Source: Acanthosepion pharaonis (Eukaryota; Mollusca; Cephalopoda; Sepiida; Sepiidae). From it: DNA of 64,000 bases. The position numbers were made by a program, and so were the translations under genes. Each line of letters starts with the position of its first letter. The first letter of the stretch is position 1. The stretch spans positions 582,501-646,500 of the forward strand of contig CAHIKZ030000252.1 in the NCBI GenBank assembly GCA_903632075.3. The letters are read 5' to 3'. Positions 22,113-33,784 of the stretch are shown in pieces. The notes below the pieces were generated by a model. That model worked only from the letters and a program-made list of their open reading frames with translations. It made no database searches and was not told the DNA's origin.

Positions 22113-22919
22113 TAAACAAGGTGCGATGGATAAATTATTGTCGAAATGACGTAAAAATGAAAATAACACTGACATTTCATTTTAACATATATATCTACCA
22201 AAATTACACAAACATATCTTGAAATACTAAAGAGTAAATTTATTCAATAAATTCGCCATTGGCGTTAACCAACGCCTCAAGGTCTTCTGGATTAAGTTGA
22301 TGAATGCGGTCATAATCTTTTCCCTTTAGTTCATCTTTAGTATTACAATAAACTGCGCCCCACACATAATAATCAAGGGGGTTGAAGTCTGGGGAGTTAT
22401 GAGGCCAGATGTGATGTGTTGGAAAAATTGTCTGACAGCCATGACGATTTTCTCTTGCTTGTGTGGAATGATGCAGAGCCCTGTTGCCAGACATAAGGTC
22501 TTCCCCAGCCACCCACTTCACGCAGGTCAGCAATTGAAGTAAGTCTCCGTGTTGAGTCTGACGTTATGTGAGAAGATAAATGGCGCCATAACGTCGCCAT
22601 CACTAGTGATCCCACCAAACACCTTCTTAATCATCATTAGACTCATCCAAATCTTTCCGAATCCTCTGAACTGCCCTCAGATTGACACCCAAACTCTCTG
22701 AAATGTTCATATTGAAGCTTCAGGTGTTAATGCCAAGCAGTATAGCATGCCGTTTCCAAATTTCTTGGGGAGTGAATTGCGTCATGTAGGCCTTTTTCTC
22801 AAAGACGGTGTCCAACTGACCCTACTATGCTGTGCACTCGAGAAAATCAAAAAACAAACAACGCGCATGTGCGAAATTAAAAATATAAAATGGAGGCAAT
22901 TTAGCTATCGCACCCGGTA
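22113..22919 (-). pseudogene. mariner-like transposon relic with transposase pieces
   Basis: Imperfect inverted repeats GGTGCGATGGATAAATT (22120-22136) and, on the other strand, GGTGCGATAGCTAAATT mark the ends. TA occurs near both. On the minus strand the transposase is readable in pieces: MTQFTPQEIWKRHAIL (about 22784-22737), FGGITSDGDVMAPFIFSHNV (about 22620-22560), a QQDSAPxHT-like site now reading QQGSASFHT, and WPHNSPDFNPLDYYVWG near 22400-22350. This is the IS630/Tc1/mariner catalytic domain. The second catalytic Asp has become Gly and frameshifts are present, so it is dead. The region of the first catalytic Asp appears deleted. Confidence 0.85.
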
Positions 22920-23833
22920 ACTGAACTATGTGAGTCCTAGAAACATATGCACGTATTTTTTATAATCAGTAACTGATGATCTTATTATATAAAGCCTTTG
23001 TAAGAATAATTTGAAAAGATAATCCCGAGAATATAAAATATTGTGAAAATTTTTCGCATTTCAAATTCGTTAATAATAAACAAAAATAATTTGATTTTAA
23101 ATGAATTACATTTACACATGGAAATGAAAATAATTGCTAATAATTTTCATATATTTTTATATCAACCTCATAGAAGTTCAAGTTGAAGTGTTATCGATTT
23201 ATGAATAATTAACACTTTTCAACCAAACGAAAGAACATAAATGAAACCCTTGAAATGTTGGCTTGTAAAAAATTGTCCTCAAGCTGAAAAGGTTAACAGA
23301 TAAAAAGAATTCTAATATTTTCTGGATTTAAACTGATGCTTTTCACTTGTTTTAAATGTAAAAACGGTCGGAAATTACCAGTGGCTTTTCTCAGTGATAC
23401 GTTCGTGTTCCAGAGAATGAGGTAGTCGATTAATTGAACTCAAAATTGTTGCAACAGATTTCTGATGATGGATCAGCCGTGCAATTAATTATCATAGCTC
23501 TTTGCAGAAAGATCTGTTCAGAATCTAATTTAGTTCTTCAACACTTCTAACTTCTATGGAAAGAAAAAAAAAGATGTTTTCATTTTCAGGATCACCATAA
23601 TTTCAATCGACTTGTCTTTTTTTTTTGTTTGTTTTAGGCGACTTAATTCCAATTGAGTCTCAGCTTCGCTTTGTCTTTCAACAAGTAGAAACTCAAAATA
23701 GTTGCTCTCAGCATGATTTCTACACGCAGTACACGTGTTTACTGCTTTGTTGAGTGTTCCAGGTTTGTATCAAAGAATAACAAATTCATGCCGAAAACAA
23801 CTGGAGAAACATTATGTACACAGAAACCCTGTC
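22920..23833. other. AT-rich spacer, no gene seen
   Basis: No coding motif or recognised repeat. Confidence 0.4.
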
Positions 23834-24234
23834 AAAGTTAATGTAATTCGCTAACAGATTAAGATGGCATTATCTTACTGACCACTCGCTGAAAGACACG
23901 AGCCTTGTTTTTTATTAATTGTACAATGGATTAGATACCCATATTATTTGCAAATACTTTCGGTGAAAACATTCACCATCTTCATGCATAGATGTTATTT
24001 TTCCTCTGTTTCAGGTAATTACCGGTAAAAATTCCAGGACGAACTGAAACTGAGGAAAAAAGTAGCATCGATGCCTGAAGATGTTGAAAGGACTTGCGAA
24101 GAATATGAACCGAACATCTAATCCATTGTACACTTAATAAAAAAAACGAGGATCTTCGTTAAGCGATTGGTAAGTAAGATAATGACTTCTTAATCGGTTA
24201 GCAAAGTGAATTCGCCATTAATTACGTTAACTTT
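23834..24234. repeat. 401-bp palindrome (head-to-head repeat pair)
   Basis: Left arm from AAAGTTAATGTAATTCGC and right arm ending ATTACGTTAACTTT are inverted copies matching over about 190 bases each, with scattered differences and small gaps. Shared strings include GTACAATGGATTAGAT on the left and its complement on the right. The centre is near 24030. The right arm, read outward, has GCCTGAAGATGTTGAAAGG then GCGAAGAAT, vaguely like the ends of SINE family 1. No coding potential. Confidence 0.85.
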
Positions 24235-24278
24235 ATTGATTTAATTTTTGAATGACTATTTTACAATATAAATTAAGA

Positions 24279-24281
<3 letters not shown>

Positions 24282-24339
<58 letters not shown>
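24282..24339. repeat. (AT)n microsatellite
   Basis: Uninterrupted AT dinucleotide run. Confidence 0.97.
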
Positions 24340-24341
<2 letters not shown>

Positions 24342-24445
24342 AAATAAAAAGAAAGATCAGTTAAATTTATAATCCAGAGTTCTTCAGCATTTATGTTTTA
24401 AAACAGTGCTCGATACATAGTAGAGCATAATATTATAATTATTAT

Positions 24446-25500
24446 TTAAAAATATATATGCATCCGGACATAGATATTACCATGATTCGAAACCAAAAAC
24501 AAAATCTTAAATTAAACTTAAAATTTAAAGTTTAGTTTCATTTTCTAGCGATGCTGAAATACCTTTCAAAAATATGATTTACTCTTCTTATAAACTAAAT
24601 AGTATTATATAGTTTAAGTCGGTGGGGGAATGAGAATTCAAAAAATTATATAGAGGTATTGGGGTTTTTTTTGTGATGAATCAGGATACAAGCATAATTT
24701 AAGTTTGCAGAGTAAATATCAGTTAAGATTAGGTGTGGGTTTAAAATTTAATTGATACTGGATTTCTTATACAAGAACGTAGAATCACAGTCTGTTTTTT
24801 AAGATACACTACAATACAATTGGCATATTTATTTATTTATTTTACAAAATATATTGCGATTTCCTGAAAAGTGCTTTCAAATATGATTAAGCCATATTTT
24901 TTTATTTGTATTTCTACTTATAAAGATCTAAAATACTATATTTATTATATTTACTAATAAACTATATACGGCATTGTAAAATTAAAATATTAGAATTCAA
25001 TTACGCATTTATAAATATATCTTTTATTTATGATCAAATAATAGATATATAATGATGCAAATTATTTTTATAATTAATAATGTTTTAAGGGAAATATGAG
25101 ACAATATCTACAAAAGAAATTGTTATTTCATTTCTTTGATTTAATAAAACTTTATTTTTCAGAAACTTAATAATATATAACATTTAATGTAGGCAAAAAT
25201 GACATGAGTCATTTGAAGATCTACATGTTCTCGTTTTTTTATTAGTTTCCATTTTGCTGTGGGTATTTTATTAGTTTCTTTTAAATGCCAAAAATATTTG
25301 GATAAGGAGGTTTAGTTGCGATACTTAATATTAAGGAACGAAGTCAAATGTTTATTTTATAAAAAGAATAAATCATTTTTGCGAAAGTTATTCAGCATCG
25401 TTTTAAAATGAAAATAAACTTTAAATTTTAAGTTTAATTTAAGATTTAGGTGTTGGTTTCGAAAAATGGTAATTTCTGTGTTGCGATGAATATATGTTTT

Positions 25501-25507
<7 letters not shown>
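24446..25507. repeat. Large inverted repeat with about 750-bp spacer
   Basis: Arms of about 155 bp: 24446-24601 and 25350-25507. The best-conserved core is AAATCTTAAATTAAACTTA near 24503 and its complement near 25430, with CGAAACC just outside and GATGCTGAA just inside. The spacer is AT-rich and non-coding. (AT)n tracts lie outside both arms (24282-24339 and 25503-25551). It is a foldback-type structure, with the mechanism unknown. Confidence 0.8.

Positions 25508-25551
<44 letters not shown>
25503..25551. repeat. (AT)n microsatellite
   Basis: Uninterrupted AT run between the inverted repeat and the MITE. Confidence 0.97.
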
Positions 25552-25554
<3 letters not shown>

Positions 25555-25557
25555 CTA

Positions 25558-25916
25558 CAGGGTGATTGAAAAGTAACTCCATATTTTATGTATGCGTGGC
25601 CAACCAGCACACCTGACTTAACAGCCTCGGTCTTTTTTTTTCTTTCTGTTTAAAGGAGAAAATCTGCTATACCGCGCCAAGTCTTTGGAAGAACATAAAG
25701 GGTAAATACTAGAAGTTATGTCTTCCATACCACAAGAGTTTCTGGTGAAATCAGTTGACGCGATCCTGGGCGACTCGAGAAACTGGTAGCGAAATCTGCT
25801 ACCCATCTCAAATTTTAAATAAAACCTCATGCTAAACGCTTTCATCTCATATCCATTTCTTTTAAAAATTATAGTTAATAAATAAATTATAATTATTTTA
25901 CTTTTCAGTGACCCTG
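25558..25916. mobile_element. mariner-type MITE or deleted element with TA duplication
   Basis: Left end CAGGGTGATTGAAAAGTAA and right end (complement) CAGGGTCACTGAAAAGTAA match at 17 of 19 positions. Each is flanked by TA (25556-25557 and 25917-25918), the target duplication of the Tc1/mariner superfamily. Length is 359 bp. A 75-codon minus-strand frame (25845-25618) shows no catalytic motif I can identify. Confidence 0.85.
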
Positions 25917-25918
25917 TA

Positions 25919-26933
25919 TTAGGCTGTCTCTGAGTTGTATGTCGAAATTAGAGTATGCATTTTGCGCTAATAATTAGAATTTATTGAAATATTCATTCTT
26001 ATACACAAGCAATTTAATAAACACATTAAAATTTTAGATTTTAAAAGAGAAGATCATATGAAAACTTTACGAAGATGGTTGTGCACCAATCTGTATACAT
26101 ATTTATTTGAATTTATGTTTATTAATATGCTTGTGTATGTTTGTTTAGAATTATTATCGTCTAATTTGTGGAAAACATCTCGGGATATGCATACGTATGA
26201 ATTAATATTTCAGTTCAATATGTATTATGCCTGCTTATATGAATGTGTGGGCTTGACTAGGTTTCTGTATACGTATATTTATGAAGCGATGTTTTTATCG
26301 GTGCGTATGTATTTTTCCTTCTGTATGCCACCATTTTGTTAAGCAACCTGTTTGGCTTACTCTCTTCTTTGCTTTTACCACATTTTTCCCTCCTGGCAAA
26401 TCTGTGGCTATTTACTCAACAACACTGCCAGAAGTTCTACTGGAATTGGATGGAAGAAGTGGCATGTAAACAGTAAATACTGAATGGAGAATGGAAGAAA
26501 TTAAGGAAGAAGAGACGAATAAAAGAGTTAATAAATCCGGAAATTCAAAAGAAAAAAGAAGAAAAGAAAAAAGATGTAAGAATTAAAGAGTGGAGCGAAA
26601 TCAGTAAAGGGGATCGAATGTAAGTGTACAAATGTAAAGAAAGAGCAAAAAGTAAACCAAAGAATGCTATTGTAATAAAAATAAAAATATTGACACGTAA
26701 ATAAAAGAGAAAGAATGAGTAAGATTGTAAATTTACATCAAATAAAAGGAAAACACACAAGGAATAAGATACCGTTCCTTCTAAATTCCTGAATCTATTG
26801 ATATAGAATAGTGAATATCATCCTGATAATATATTCTCTCTGATATCTTTCGTGTATTGGGTTACCAAATTTTGCGAGAGATTTTATATATAACAACAAA
26901 TTTGAAGCAAACACACAAAAATAATTATGGTGA
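25919..26933. other. AT-rich spacer, no gene seen
   Basis: A 94-codon plus frame at 26058-26342 and a 71-codon minus frame at 26760-26545 are hydrophobic, low-information frames. No splice or start context is convincing. A purine-rich stretch occurs at about 26485-26720. Confidence 0.4.
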
Positions 26934-27097
26934 TGTTATGAATAATCAACAGTGGTCTCCACTTGTTTTGTTACTCTCGTCTTTGAGAGAGCTATTTCTC
27001 TTTACTGAGACTATAAAAGGGCACTATACTTGAACCTTGTATCCTCAGTTGAATAAAGATTTCTTAAAGTCTTCACCTGTGTACTTTTGTCATTACA
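26934..27097 (+). mobile_element. Candidate solo LTR
   Basis: Starts TGTTATGA and ends TCATTACA; these termini are inverted copies at 7 of 8 positions and have the TG...CA form of LTRs. Inside are TATAAAAGG (27012-27020) and AATAAA (27052-27057), in the order expected for promoter and polyadenylation signals. The flanking 5-mers GGTGA and AGTAA match at 3 of 5 positions. At 164 bp it is short for an LTR. There is no adjacent primer-binding site or coding region, hence solo. Confidence 0.45.
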
Positions 27098-27299
27098 AGT
27101 AATATAAATTAACGTGGTACAAATGTATTTGATTGAAATTATAAATCTATTCATATATTTAACTGCATAGTCACGTTATGATGAATAGTTTTACAAATAT
27201 GGGCCATTTATATGCCTAAACACGTAAAAATTTCAGCACACTCTTGGGAAGCACAAATAATTTTATATGTACTGATTTCTTCAGATGTTTAAGTCACCA
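27098..27299. other. Spacer, nothing seen
   Basis: No recognised features. Confidence 0.35.
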
Positions 27300-28430
27300 G
27301 TGATCTTCCATGCCCAGTAATTTCACTTCATTCCACGGGCCTGATTACCACACATTTCCCTCCATACATAAACGGCCATTGTTTCATCCTTCACTTCGAT
27401 GTTCCTAGCCTTATTTTTAGGGGACCGTCTTGGTTCACCCTTAATATTTTCTGCTACAGCTACAAGAATTGTGTACACACAATTCTTTGTCATATTACTC
27501 TTCGAGTTAGGCTTTACTCGGCAGAGATTTCTCCGTAGATCGGAAATGTTTCTGAATATTGTCCTGATGTTGCATAGACCGCAGATCATCTGGATTTTTC
27601 TGATAAGCTCTTGACGTAAGGTAGATATACGGTGGCAATTTTCTGGTTCACCTCTTTGTCCCTTCTGTTCCTACCTGCAGACGCTGATGTCATTTTTGCC
27701 GGGTACTTGTTATTCTGGATGGTACGTTCGATGCTGATAGATATTTGTTGGTATATGTCTGGGTCGCCACATGATTTTTGCTGTAGGTATCAAACGATCC
27801 ATTTATTCATACTGTATGGATGTAGGGAATACAAGTTGAGATATTGTCCAGTGAAGGTTGGCTTGTAATATATAGATGTTTTAAATACATTCTATGTGCG
27901 AGTTATTAGTACGTCCAAGAAGGCCAGCAGATTATTATTTTCTTCTTCATAATGGAAGAAGAAAGTGCCTTCCTAGATTTCCAATAATCCGAATATAAAT
28001 AGTATAAACAATGATAACCCCTCATTCCAGAAATTAAGAAAACAGCTTGAATTGTCTTGAGTTTTTTATCAGAATATTATTTTAATGGTTCCGAGGGGTG
28101 CGATTATGTGGCGATCACTTAGGTTTGGGTGCAATTTTATTACTTTATGGGCTTCAAGCAGGGATGGTGACTAGTGTAGAATTTCAATTTCCGTCTTCTT
28201 TGTGAAGAGGTAAAATTTAGGCCGGAGATGACAATTTGTTCCTAGATTTAGGAATTCCTTCTAGTCGTCTGTTAATGTATGATAGCATAGATTTATGTAT
28301 ATTTCACTTCTGTTGAGAAGTAAAATGTTCCCTTGGTATAAATTGAAAAGCTTTTTTTTAGTAATGATTTGTCTGTGTTTAAGTTGGTCATTTTTAATAG
28401 GGTGAAAGTGTATTGTGCTTCCTTATTTTC
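27300..28430 (-). pseudogene. PLE-B: Penelope-like element, internally deleted
   Basis: Read on the minus strand. The N-terminal part has LNLGTNCHLRPKF-like sequence near 28250. A deletion follows. The RT thumb reads FTMEEENNNLLAFLDVL around 27970-27910 and a KPTFTGQYLN-like piece near 27860-27830. The GIY-YIG region reads NMTKNCVYTI near 27490-27460, followed by a degraded YKGETxRP-like string. These are hallmark segments of Penelope-like elements. The polymerase core with the catalytic Asp residues is missing. Stops and frameshifts are frequent. Confidence 0.8.
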
Positions 28431-28584
28431 GGGTTTAGTCAAGGTATGTTTTTTTTTCATTTCATTATTGAAATATTGTACTTATTTTAGCTGCTGTTAT
28501 TTGTCGTAAAACAAGGTTATTTTTTCTGAATGTTATCGTATTACTTTCCTTGTTGGATACCGGGCAATGTAATTTAATAATTGT

Positions 28585-28586
<2 letters not shown>

Positions 28587-28651
<65 letters not shown>
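28587..28651. repeat. (TA)n microsatellite
   Basis: Uninterrupted TA run between PLE-B (minus) and PLE-C (plus). Confidence 0.97.
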
Positions 28652-28654
<3 letters not shown>

Positions 28655-28659
28655 AGTAC

Positions 28660-29600
28660 TCGGAAAAACCTTGGATATTTCTACTTGTAGTAGAACAAAT
28701 CGGTACCCAAGGAAAAATGAAGATAAAAAAAAAAGAAAGAACCAAGAGCATTAAACAAAGGCGACAACAATCGTCCAGAGTTCAAGCTCAAAGTCCAAAC
28801 AAACAAACAAAAAAAAACCCTCCAACGCGAGTAAAGGGAAACTACGTAAAGTGCTCAAACCACGAAGTAGAGCAAAACCTAAAATAATCCTAAGGAGCCA
28901 GGCAAACCTACCTAGGTTTCACCTAAACAGATATATATATATACACTAAATCTAGTATATCCAAATCAATTATTCGCAATGATTCTTCTCCCCCGGTTAG
29001 CGATTTGCAAAAAACTAACATAGATTACAAATTCAAGTGTGCTTTGGGAGATTGTATCTCCAACGGATTAAATAATATTTATGTTGATCACACCACAAAC
29101 TTGCTTTCACGATGCCTGACACTATATTTGAATGATAACTCTAACATTTTTAGGCATTTAAAACAAAATGCCTGGCCGTATACACAATCCCGGAAAAAAA
29201 AAACTCTATACTTAAACATGAAAACAACAAAAAAAAAAAAAACTAAAACTTCTTGAATCTATAAACATAAAACAGTTGAAACATGACCTGAACAAAATAA
29301 ACTATGAAATCTCCACAAATATTCTTAAATGCCTATAATTTATAACAGAAACCATTGGTTTAGACCATTGGCTTCCCATACTTAATACTTCTCGTTTTCA
29401 CACTCGCGTGGTCATGTGTGATGTCATGAGCTGCGGTGCGATTTTCCCTTCCAGCGTCTCGTATGCACGAGTTAAGTCGTTGATTGGAAATCTTCCATGT
29501 AAACATAAACAGACTATCATTATTGTTTTATCCGTGTATTGGTTTAAGTGTCATCTATGATAATGGCTTATATAAGCCGAAAGCTTAGATACAATATTGT
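28660..29600 (+). pseudogene. PLE-C: GIY-YIG endonuclease end and 3' region
   Basis: Frame 29005-29256 reads NIDYKFKCALGDC then NNIYVDHTTNLLSRCLTLYL, the cysteine-rich start and YVGHTT-like core of a Penelope-type GIY-YIG domain with changes at key positions. The 3' region to about 29600 ends with a perfect hairpin GGCTTATATAAGCC (29565-29578) followed by GAAA (29579-29582) and preceded by TGATAAT, another hammerhead-like layout. The reverse transcriptase is absent. The segment 28660-28970 has no clear motif and may be decayed upstream sequence. Confidence 0.75.
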
Positions 29601-30202
29601 GATTTTCTTTTTTCCCTTTCTATCAAATGACCTCTTAAAGCTTTATTTTTTTTTAAATTAATGGACGCTATATTATTATTTTCAAAAATAAATGAGCAAA
29701 CTGATGATATTGGGTCTAATAGAAAAGTAAGAGGAGGGGGAAGCGAGAAGAAAGAAAGGTGAGGTATCATAAATTTAGCGGTGTGGGGTTACTTGAAATG
29801 TACATTTTTTTTTTTTGACCAGCCTCATATGTGCTTAAGAGGATTTTTCTAATATGTAAGCAAGGACTTAAGACTTAATTTTTCTGGTTTAAAAGGTTCT
29901 TTGGATCCGGAAATATAATAATTATTAATTTTTCCTGTTGGCAGAGGTTGCAGAGGTTGCAAATATTGTTGTCGTTGCTCTATGGCTTAGCCATTTTTTT
30001 TTAAATTTCAACTTACAATCGGATCCCTTTTGATTTTTTCTTATAAATTCCACACAAGGTTAGCTAATTTGGTAGAGTACCTAAGATTTGCCAGCTTAAA
30101 TGACGACCTATGTTTGTAGCATCTACGTTTGAAGGTACCTTCCGTAAATTCTAAGTACGTTTTATTTTGGCCAGTTATATCTGTTACTTCTGCTTTGATT
30201 TA

Positions 30203-30207
<5 letters not shown>
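29601..30207. other. AT-rich spacer, no gene seen
   Basis: No gene or repeat family recognised. A short direct repeat GCAGAGGTTGCAGAGGTTGC lies at about 29941. Confidence 0.4.
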
Positions 30208-30285
<78 letters not shown>

Positions 30286-30360
30286 GAAAAACAGACCACT
30301 TTAAGGTACCATTATAATAATTTATTTTACCAGAGCCCTTTTAAATAAATTTTAGATAGC
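30208..30360 (-). repeat. (CA)n(TA)n plus truncated Penelope-like terminal repeat
   Basis: (CA)n 30208-30240 and (TA)n 30241-30281 lead directly into AAACAGACCACTTTAAGG, the complement of the terminal repeat at 21240-21405. It breaks off inside the stem (CCAGAGCCCTTTTAAA). Confidence 0.75.
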
Positions 30361-31270
30361 ACTTCCAAAAATGAAATGAAACGAAGAATGAAATTAAAAT
30401 TGATGTGTAGTGTAAGTTTTCGTAATTTAACAGAGAGTGTAAAAGGGGTAGTTAAGAGACATTGTAGAGTTTAGGGAGGGATTAATTTCGTATCTCTCTC
30501 TCAATCATACTTAGTATTGGGGGAGGAGGAGTGACCAGACCTTGACCTATTTAGACGGTTAAATTAACGGAAGTGATATATTGAAATGGGAGGGGAGAAG
30601 GGAGAAAAGAAAAAGGAAAAAGAAAGAAGAGGGAGAGAGAAGTAAAGAGAAAGAGGCTGTAATTGGGTTTTAGCAATTTATGTAAAGAATAGATTTTAAT
30701 GCTTGATAGTAATTTAGATGTCTAAAAAAATGTAAATAGCAAGTTTACGTAAACAAAACTTTTACAAATGTATTTGTTCGCTGCATCTAATCCAAGACCA
30801 ATAATGTTTCTTTGGATCTCCGGCGGTGGAATTTCAATTTTAATCAACATCCTATTCATATCACTAAATACACAACGTCAGTACATATTCATAGGCCGTT
30901 GTTAATAAATATATTCCGAATAAGCAGGTTTATGAAGTCATTTATATAACGGCACACAAAATGTTGGATTTGCAAACAGGAATTGATGAATTTTAATACC
31001 AACTTAACATATCTACATTTTTTATTTTATCTTGTGCTGTGTTAAGTGGAGTAAATTAATCTTCATCTCTCTTTTTCTAAAGCATCAATGGATTTAATTT
31101 GTAATTTAAAAAAATTTAAAACATCTTTATAGTGGACATTTCGTATTTCATTTTCATCTATTAGACAATGTGTATTACGCCTCTCGGTTTGCGCATACTA
31201 CAAATTTTAGTAAAGAAAATGTCTTTGATATCTGCAAGAGAAAACCTTTATTTTACTATGATCTTTATTT
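30361..31270. other. Spacer with purine tract
   Basis: A G/A-rich tract occupies about 30583-30657. The rest is AT-rich with no gene recognised. Confidence 0.4.
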
Positions 31271-31602
31271 ATGATTACTTATATTATTTGCATTATTCGG
31301 GCTGTTATCCTCATCTTCATGGCCCAGTGGCTAGACCCAAAGAATTCTGAGTTCAGTACCAGGCTACAGCAGTGGTGAACCAAAAACTTGAGAGTTGAGT
31401 TAAAGGGAAGTAACTGAGACATCCAGAAGAGGCATGGCACGCGGAACTAGAACAATCTACCCAAGTGGACGACATAAAGAGTTCGGTTCGAAATTCCAAT
31501 TCCCTGAAGAATGCCTGGGCGTACAACGGGCAAGACGTTGAGAATATGGCAGTGAAGATGAGGATAACAGTCCGAATAATGTAAATAATACAAGTAATCA
31601 TA
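31271..31602 (+). mobile_element. SINE family 1 with 50-bp inverted left copy
   Basis: Ends are inverted repeats of about 50 bp (31271-31320 and 31553-31602), containing CTGTTATCCTCATCTTCA. Between them are a tRNA-like head (CCCAGTGGCTAGACCC; GAGTTCAGTACC), the body with AAAACTTGAG and GGCACGCGGAACTAGAAC, and a decayed hammerhead-like end: CTGAAGA at 31504-31510, with GAAAC now degenerate at about 31532. It is the most diverged copy in the window. Confidence 0.75.
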
Positions 31603-31943
31603 ATACCTCATCTTAAAGATATAGAGAGATATCTTTATTCATAGTTAGTGCGGGTTCTTAACTAAGCATTATTTTCCGATATTTAGCATCGATTGCGTTT
31701 CTATTAGGTTTGAAAGTTACCCATCAAAGATCGAAAGTCGGTGTTGGATGAATTGCAATGAGCAACACATTTATTACAGATGCATTTAGATAAAGTTGTA
31801 AAGAAATTGCGTTTGATTCCTGCTGGAGAACACATTATATTTGTCAATATTTATCGTATGCTCGGGTCTCTAGACATAATACATGTCTTAACAAATATAA
31901 AAATGCGGTCTATTTCAAAAACAAAATCTACACTATAATAACC

Positions 31944-32004
<61 letters not shown>

Positions 32005-32201
32005 GGACTCTCCCGTCGGTTTCGACGTATGAGGATCTGCCAGCTTATTGATTCATTTATGAAAGTTTATGCGCTAATCTTAAGTGGCATTTAAGACCCG
32101 TTAGTGATTTCAGAGGAGGCCACATATGGAGCAAGTGTGAGGATTGTGAGATGAGATCACTGTTAGATTGATTGACTTTTTAGATCCTGCTCTCGCTTCT
32201 T

Positions 32202-32262
<61 letters not shown>
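31603..32262. repeat. Spacer with (CT)n(TA)n and (AT)n microsatellites
   Basis: Unremarkable sequence carrying (CT)n 31944-31958 with (TA)n 31959-32002, and (AT)n 32205-32262. Confidence 0.85.
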
Positions 32263-32265
<3 letters not shown>

Positions 32266-32653
32266 AGTTTTCATATCTGTCTATCTACCACAGACTTTTC
32301 ATATCTATCTCTCTTTTCATATGTATCTATCACAGTCTTTTCATGTCTATCTCTTTATTCTAATATTTTGTGTAACGCATTGATGCTAAATATAGGTAAA
32401 TAATAAGTTGCGAACAAGCACTTACTATGAATAAAGACTCAAATATATAATCGAAGGTATCATTTCCAAATAAATAACCCACATTGAAACATGACGTCTT
32501 TCGTCAAAGGGTACAGTATTTTAAAATGTATTTATATAATTTAATATCTTCTTCCCCAGACGTTGTCAAATGTTGTTCTCGAAAGGGTTAATATTTTTAA
32601 AAAAAATTAAAGTGTACACACCTTGGATATAATTACGAATGGTAATTCATATG
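32263..32653. other. Spacer, nothing seen
   Basis: A few copies of TTTTCATATCTATCTCT occur at 32270-32350. No gene recognised. Confidence 0.4.
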
Positions 32654-32780
32654 GTGACTTTCTAAGCGTAGATTAGATGTGGCACACAGACGAAACTATG
32701 GGGTCTTCGGTGAGAACCTAACACAGTATTCAGTCGAAATTGATCTAGTGAGTCAAGATAGACAGCACGTCGAAGTGGCC
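32654..32780 (-). mobile_element. SINE family 3, diverged copy
   Basis: Aligns by eye over its length with the SINE at 15633-15768: CTTTCTAAGCGTAGATTAGA at the tail, then TTGATCTAGTGAGTCAAGAT and GTCGAAGTGGCC at the tRNA-like head. No target duplication was identified. Confidence 0.55.
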
Positions 32781-33105
32781 AAGAAACGATAGTTCACATG
32801 ATGTGTGGGGTATTTGAACCATGCGAAGAGTAAAAACTGGAAAAATGAAGATAAGAAAACTTTCTCTTTATGGCACTGATAATATTAACATACCAGATAA
32901 TTAATAAAATTGCTGATATCCTTGAAACATAACTACTCTTAAACACCGGGCTGCTTCTCCATAGATTTGATCCCAATATGCGAAATTTTATACGCAAACA
33001 AACAAAAAAAAAATGTGAAAAAAAAAAAAAGGTAAATAAATAAAATAAAAAGGACGGTGTCACCTGATTTTAATAAACATGTTTCGTTTGAATTTACATC
33101 TGATG

Positions 33106-33159
<54 letters not shown>

Positions 33160-33198
33160 TTTCATGGGGAAATGAAAAGAAACAAACATACATGTAGG

Positions 33199-33235
<37 letters not shown>

Positions 33236-33287
33236 TGTACGTTGAGTGTTTTAATTCTGAGATATTATATATATATATATATATATT

Positions 33288-33335
<48 letters not shown>

Positions 33336-33345
33336 GAGAGAGAGA
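32781..33345. repeat. Microsatellite cluster
   Basis: After 300 bases of AT-rich sequence come (TA)n 33108-33157, (TA)n 33200-33231, (TA)n 33267-33321 with one break, and (GA)n 33322-33345. Confidence 0.9.
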
Positions 33346-33784
33346 GCTGTGTGTGTTCTGCTTGAGAAACAAATAGGAAGCTAACAGTGATAGAAATTAC
33401 AAAAAAAGAAGCACTTGGAGAGAAAAACAACAACGGGTAAACAGGACGCTGCATGGAAAGTGCATCGTGGTTGACAGACATTGCCAGAGGTATCCCGTGT
33501 GTCTCACAAACAGCACACAACTCCATTACGTTTTCGATTTCCTGTATATATCCAAGGAAATAAGTTGTGCGCCCCAATCCACTCACCATTCCAAAACCTT
33601 CCCATCGTTACTCCTTCTGATTTAAGCCCCGACACTTGCCCAAAACTACTGTCTCTCTCATTAAAGACAGAGATCTACCAAAAGTAATTCACGTTCACAC
33701 ACAGATACAGGAATATATGCATAAATACAGGTATCAACTCGCCAGTTTAAATACACACACACATACATACGTACATATATATAG
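33346..33784. other. Spacer, no gene seen
   Basis: Frames of 60-99 codons on both strands overlap each other and lack motifs. Confidence 0.4.
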
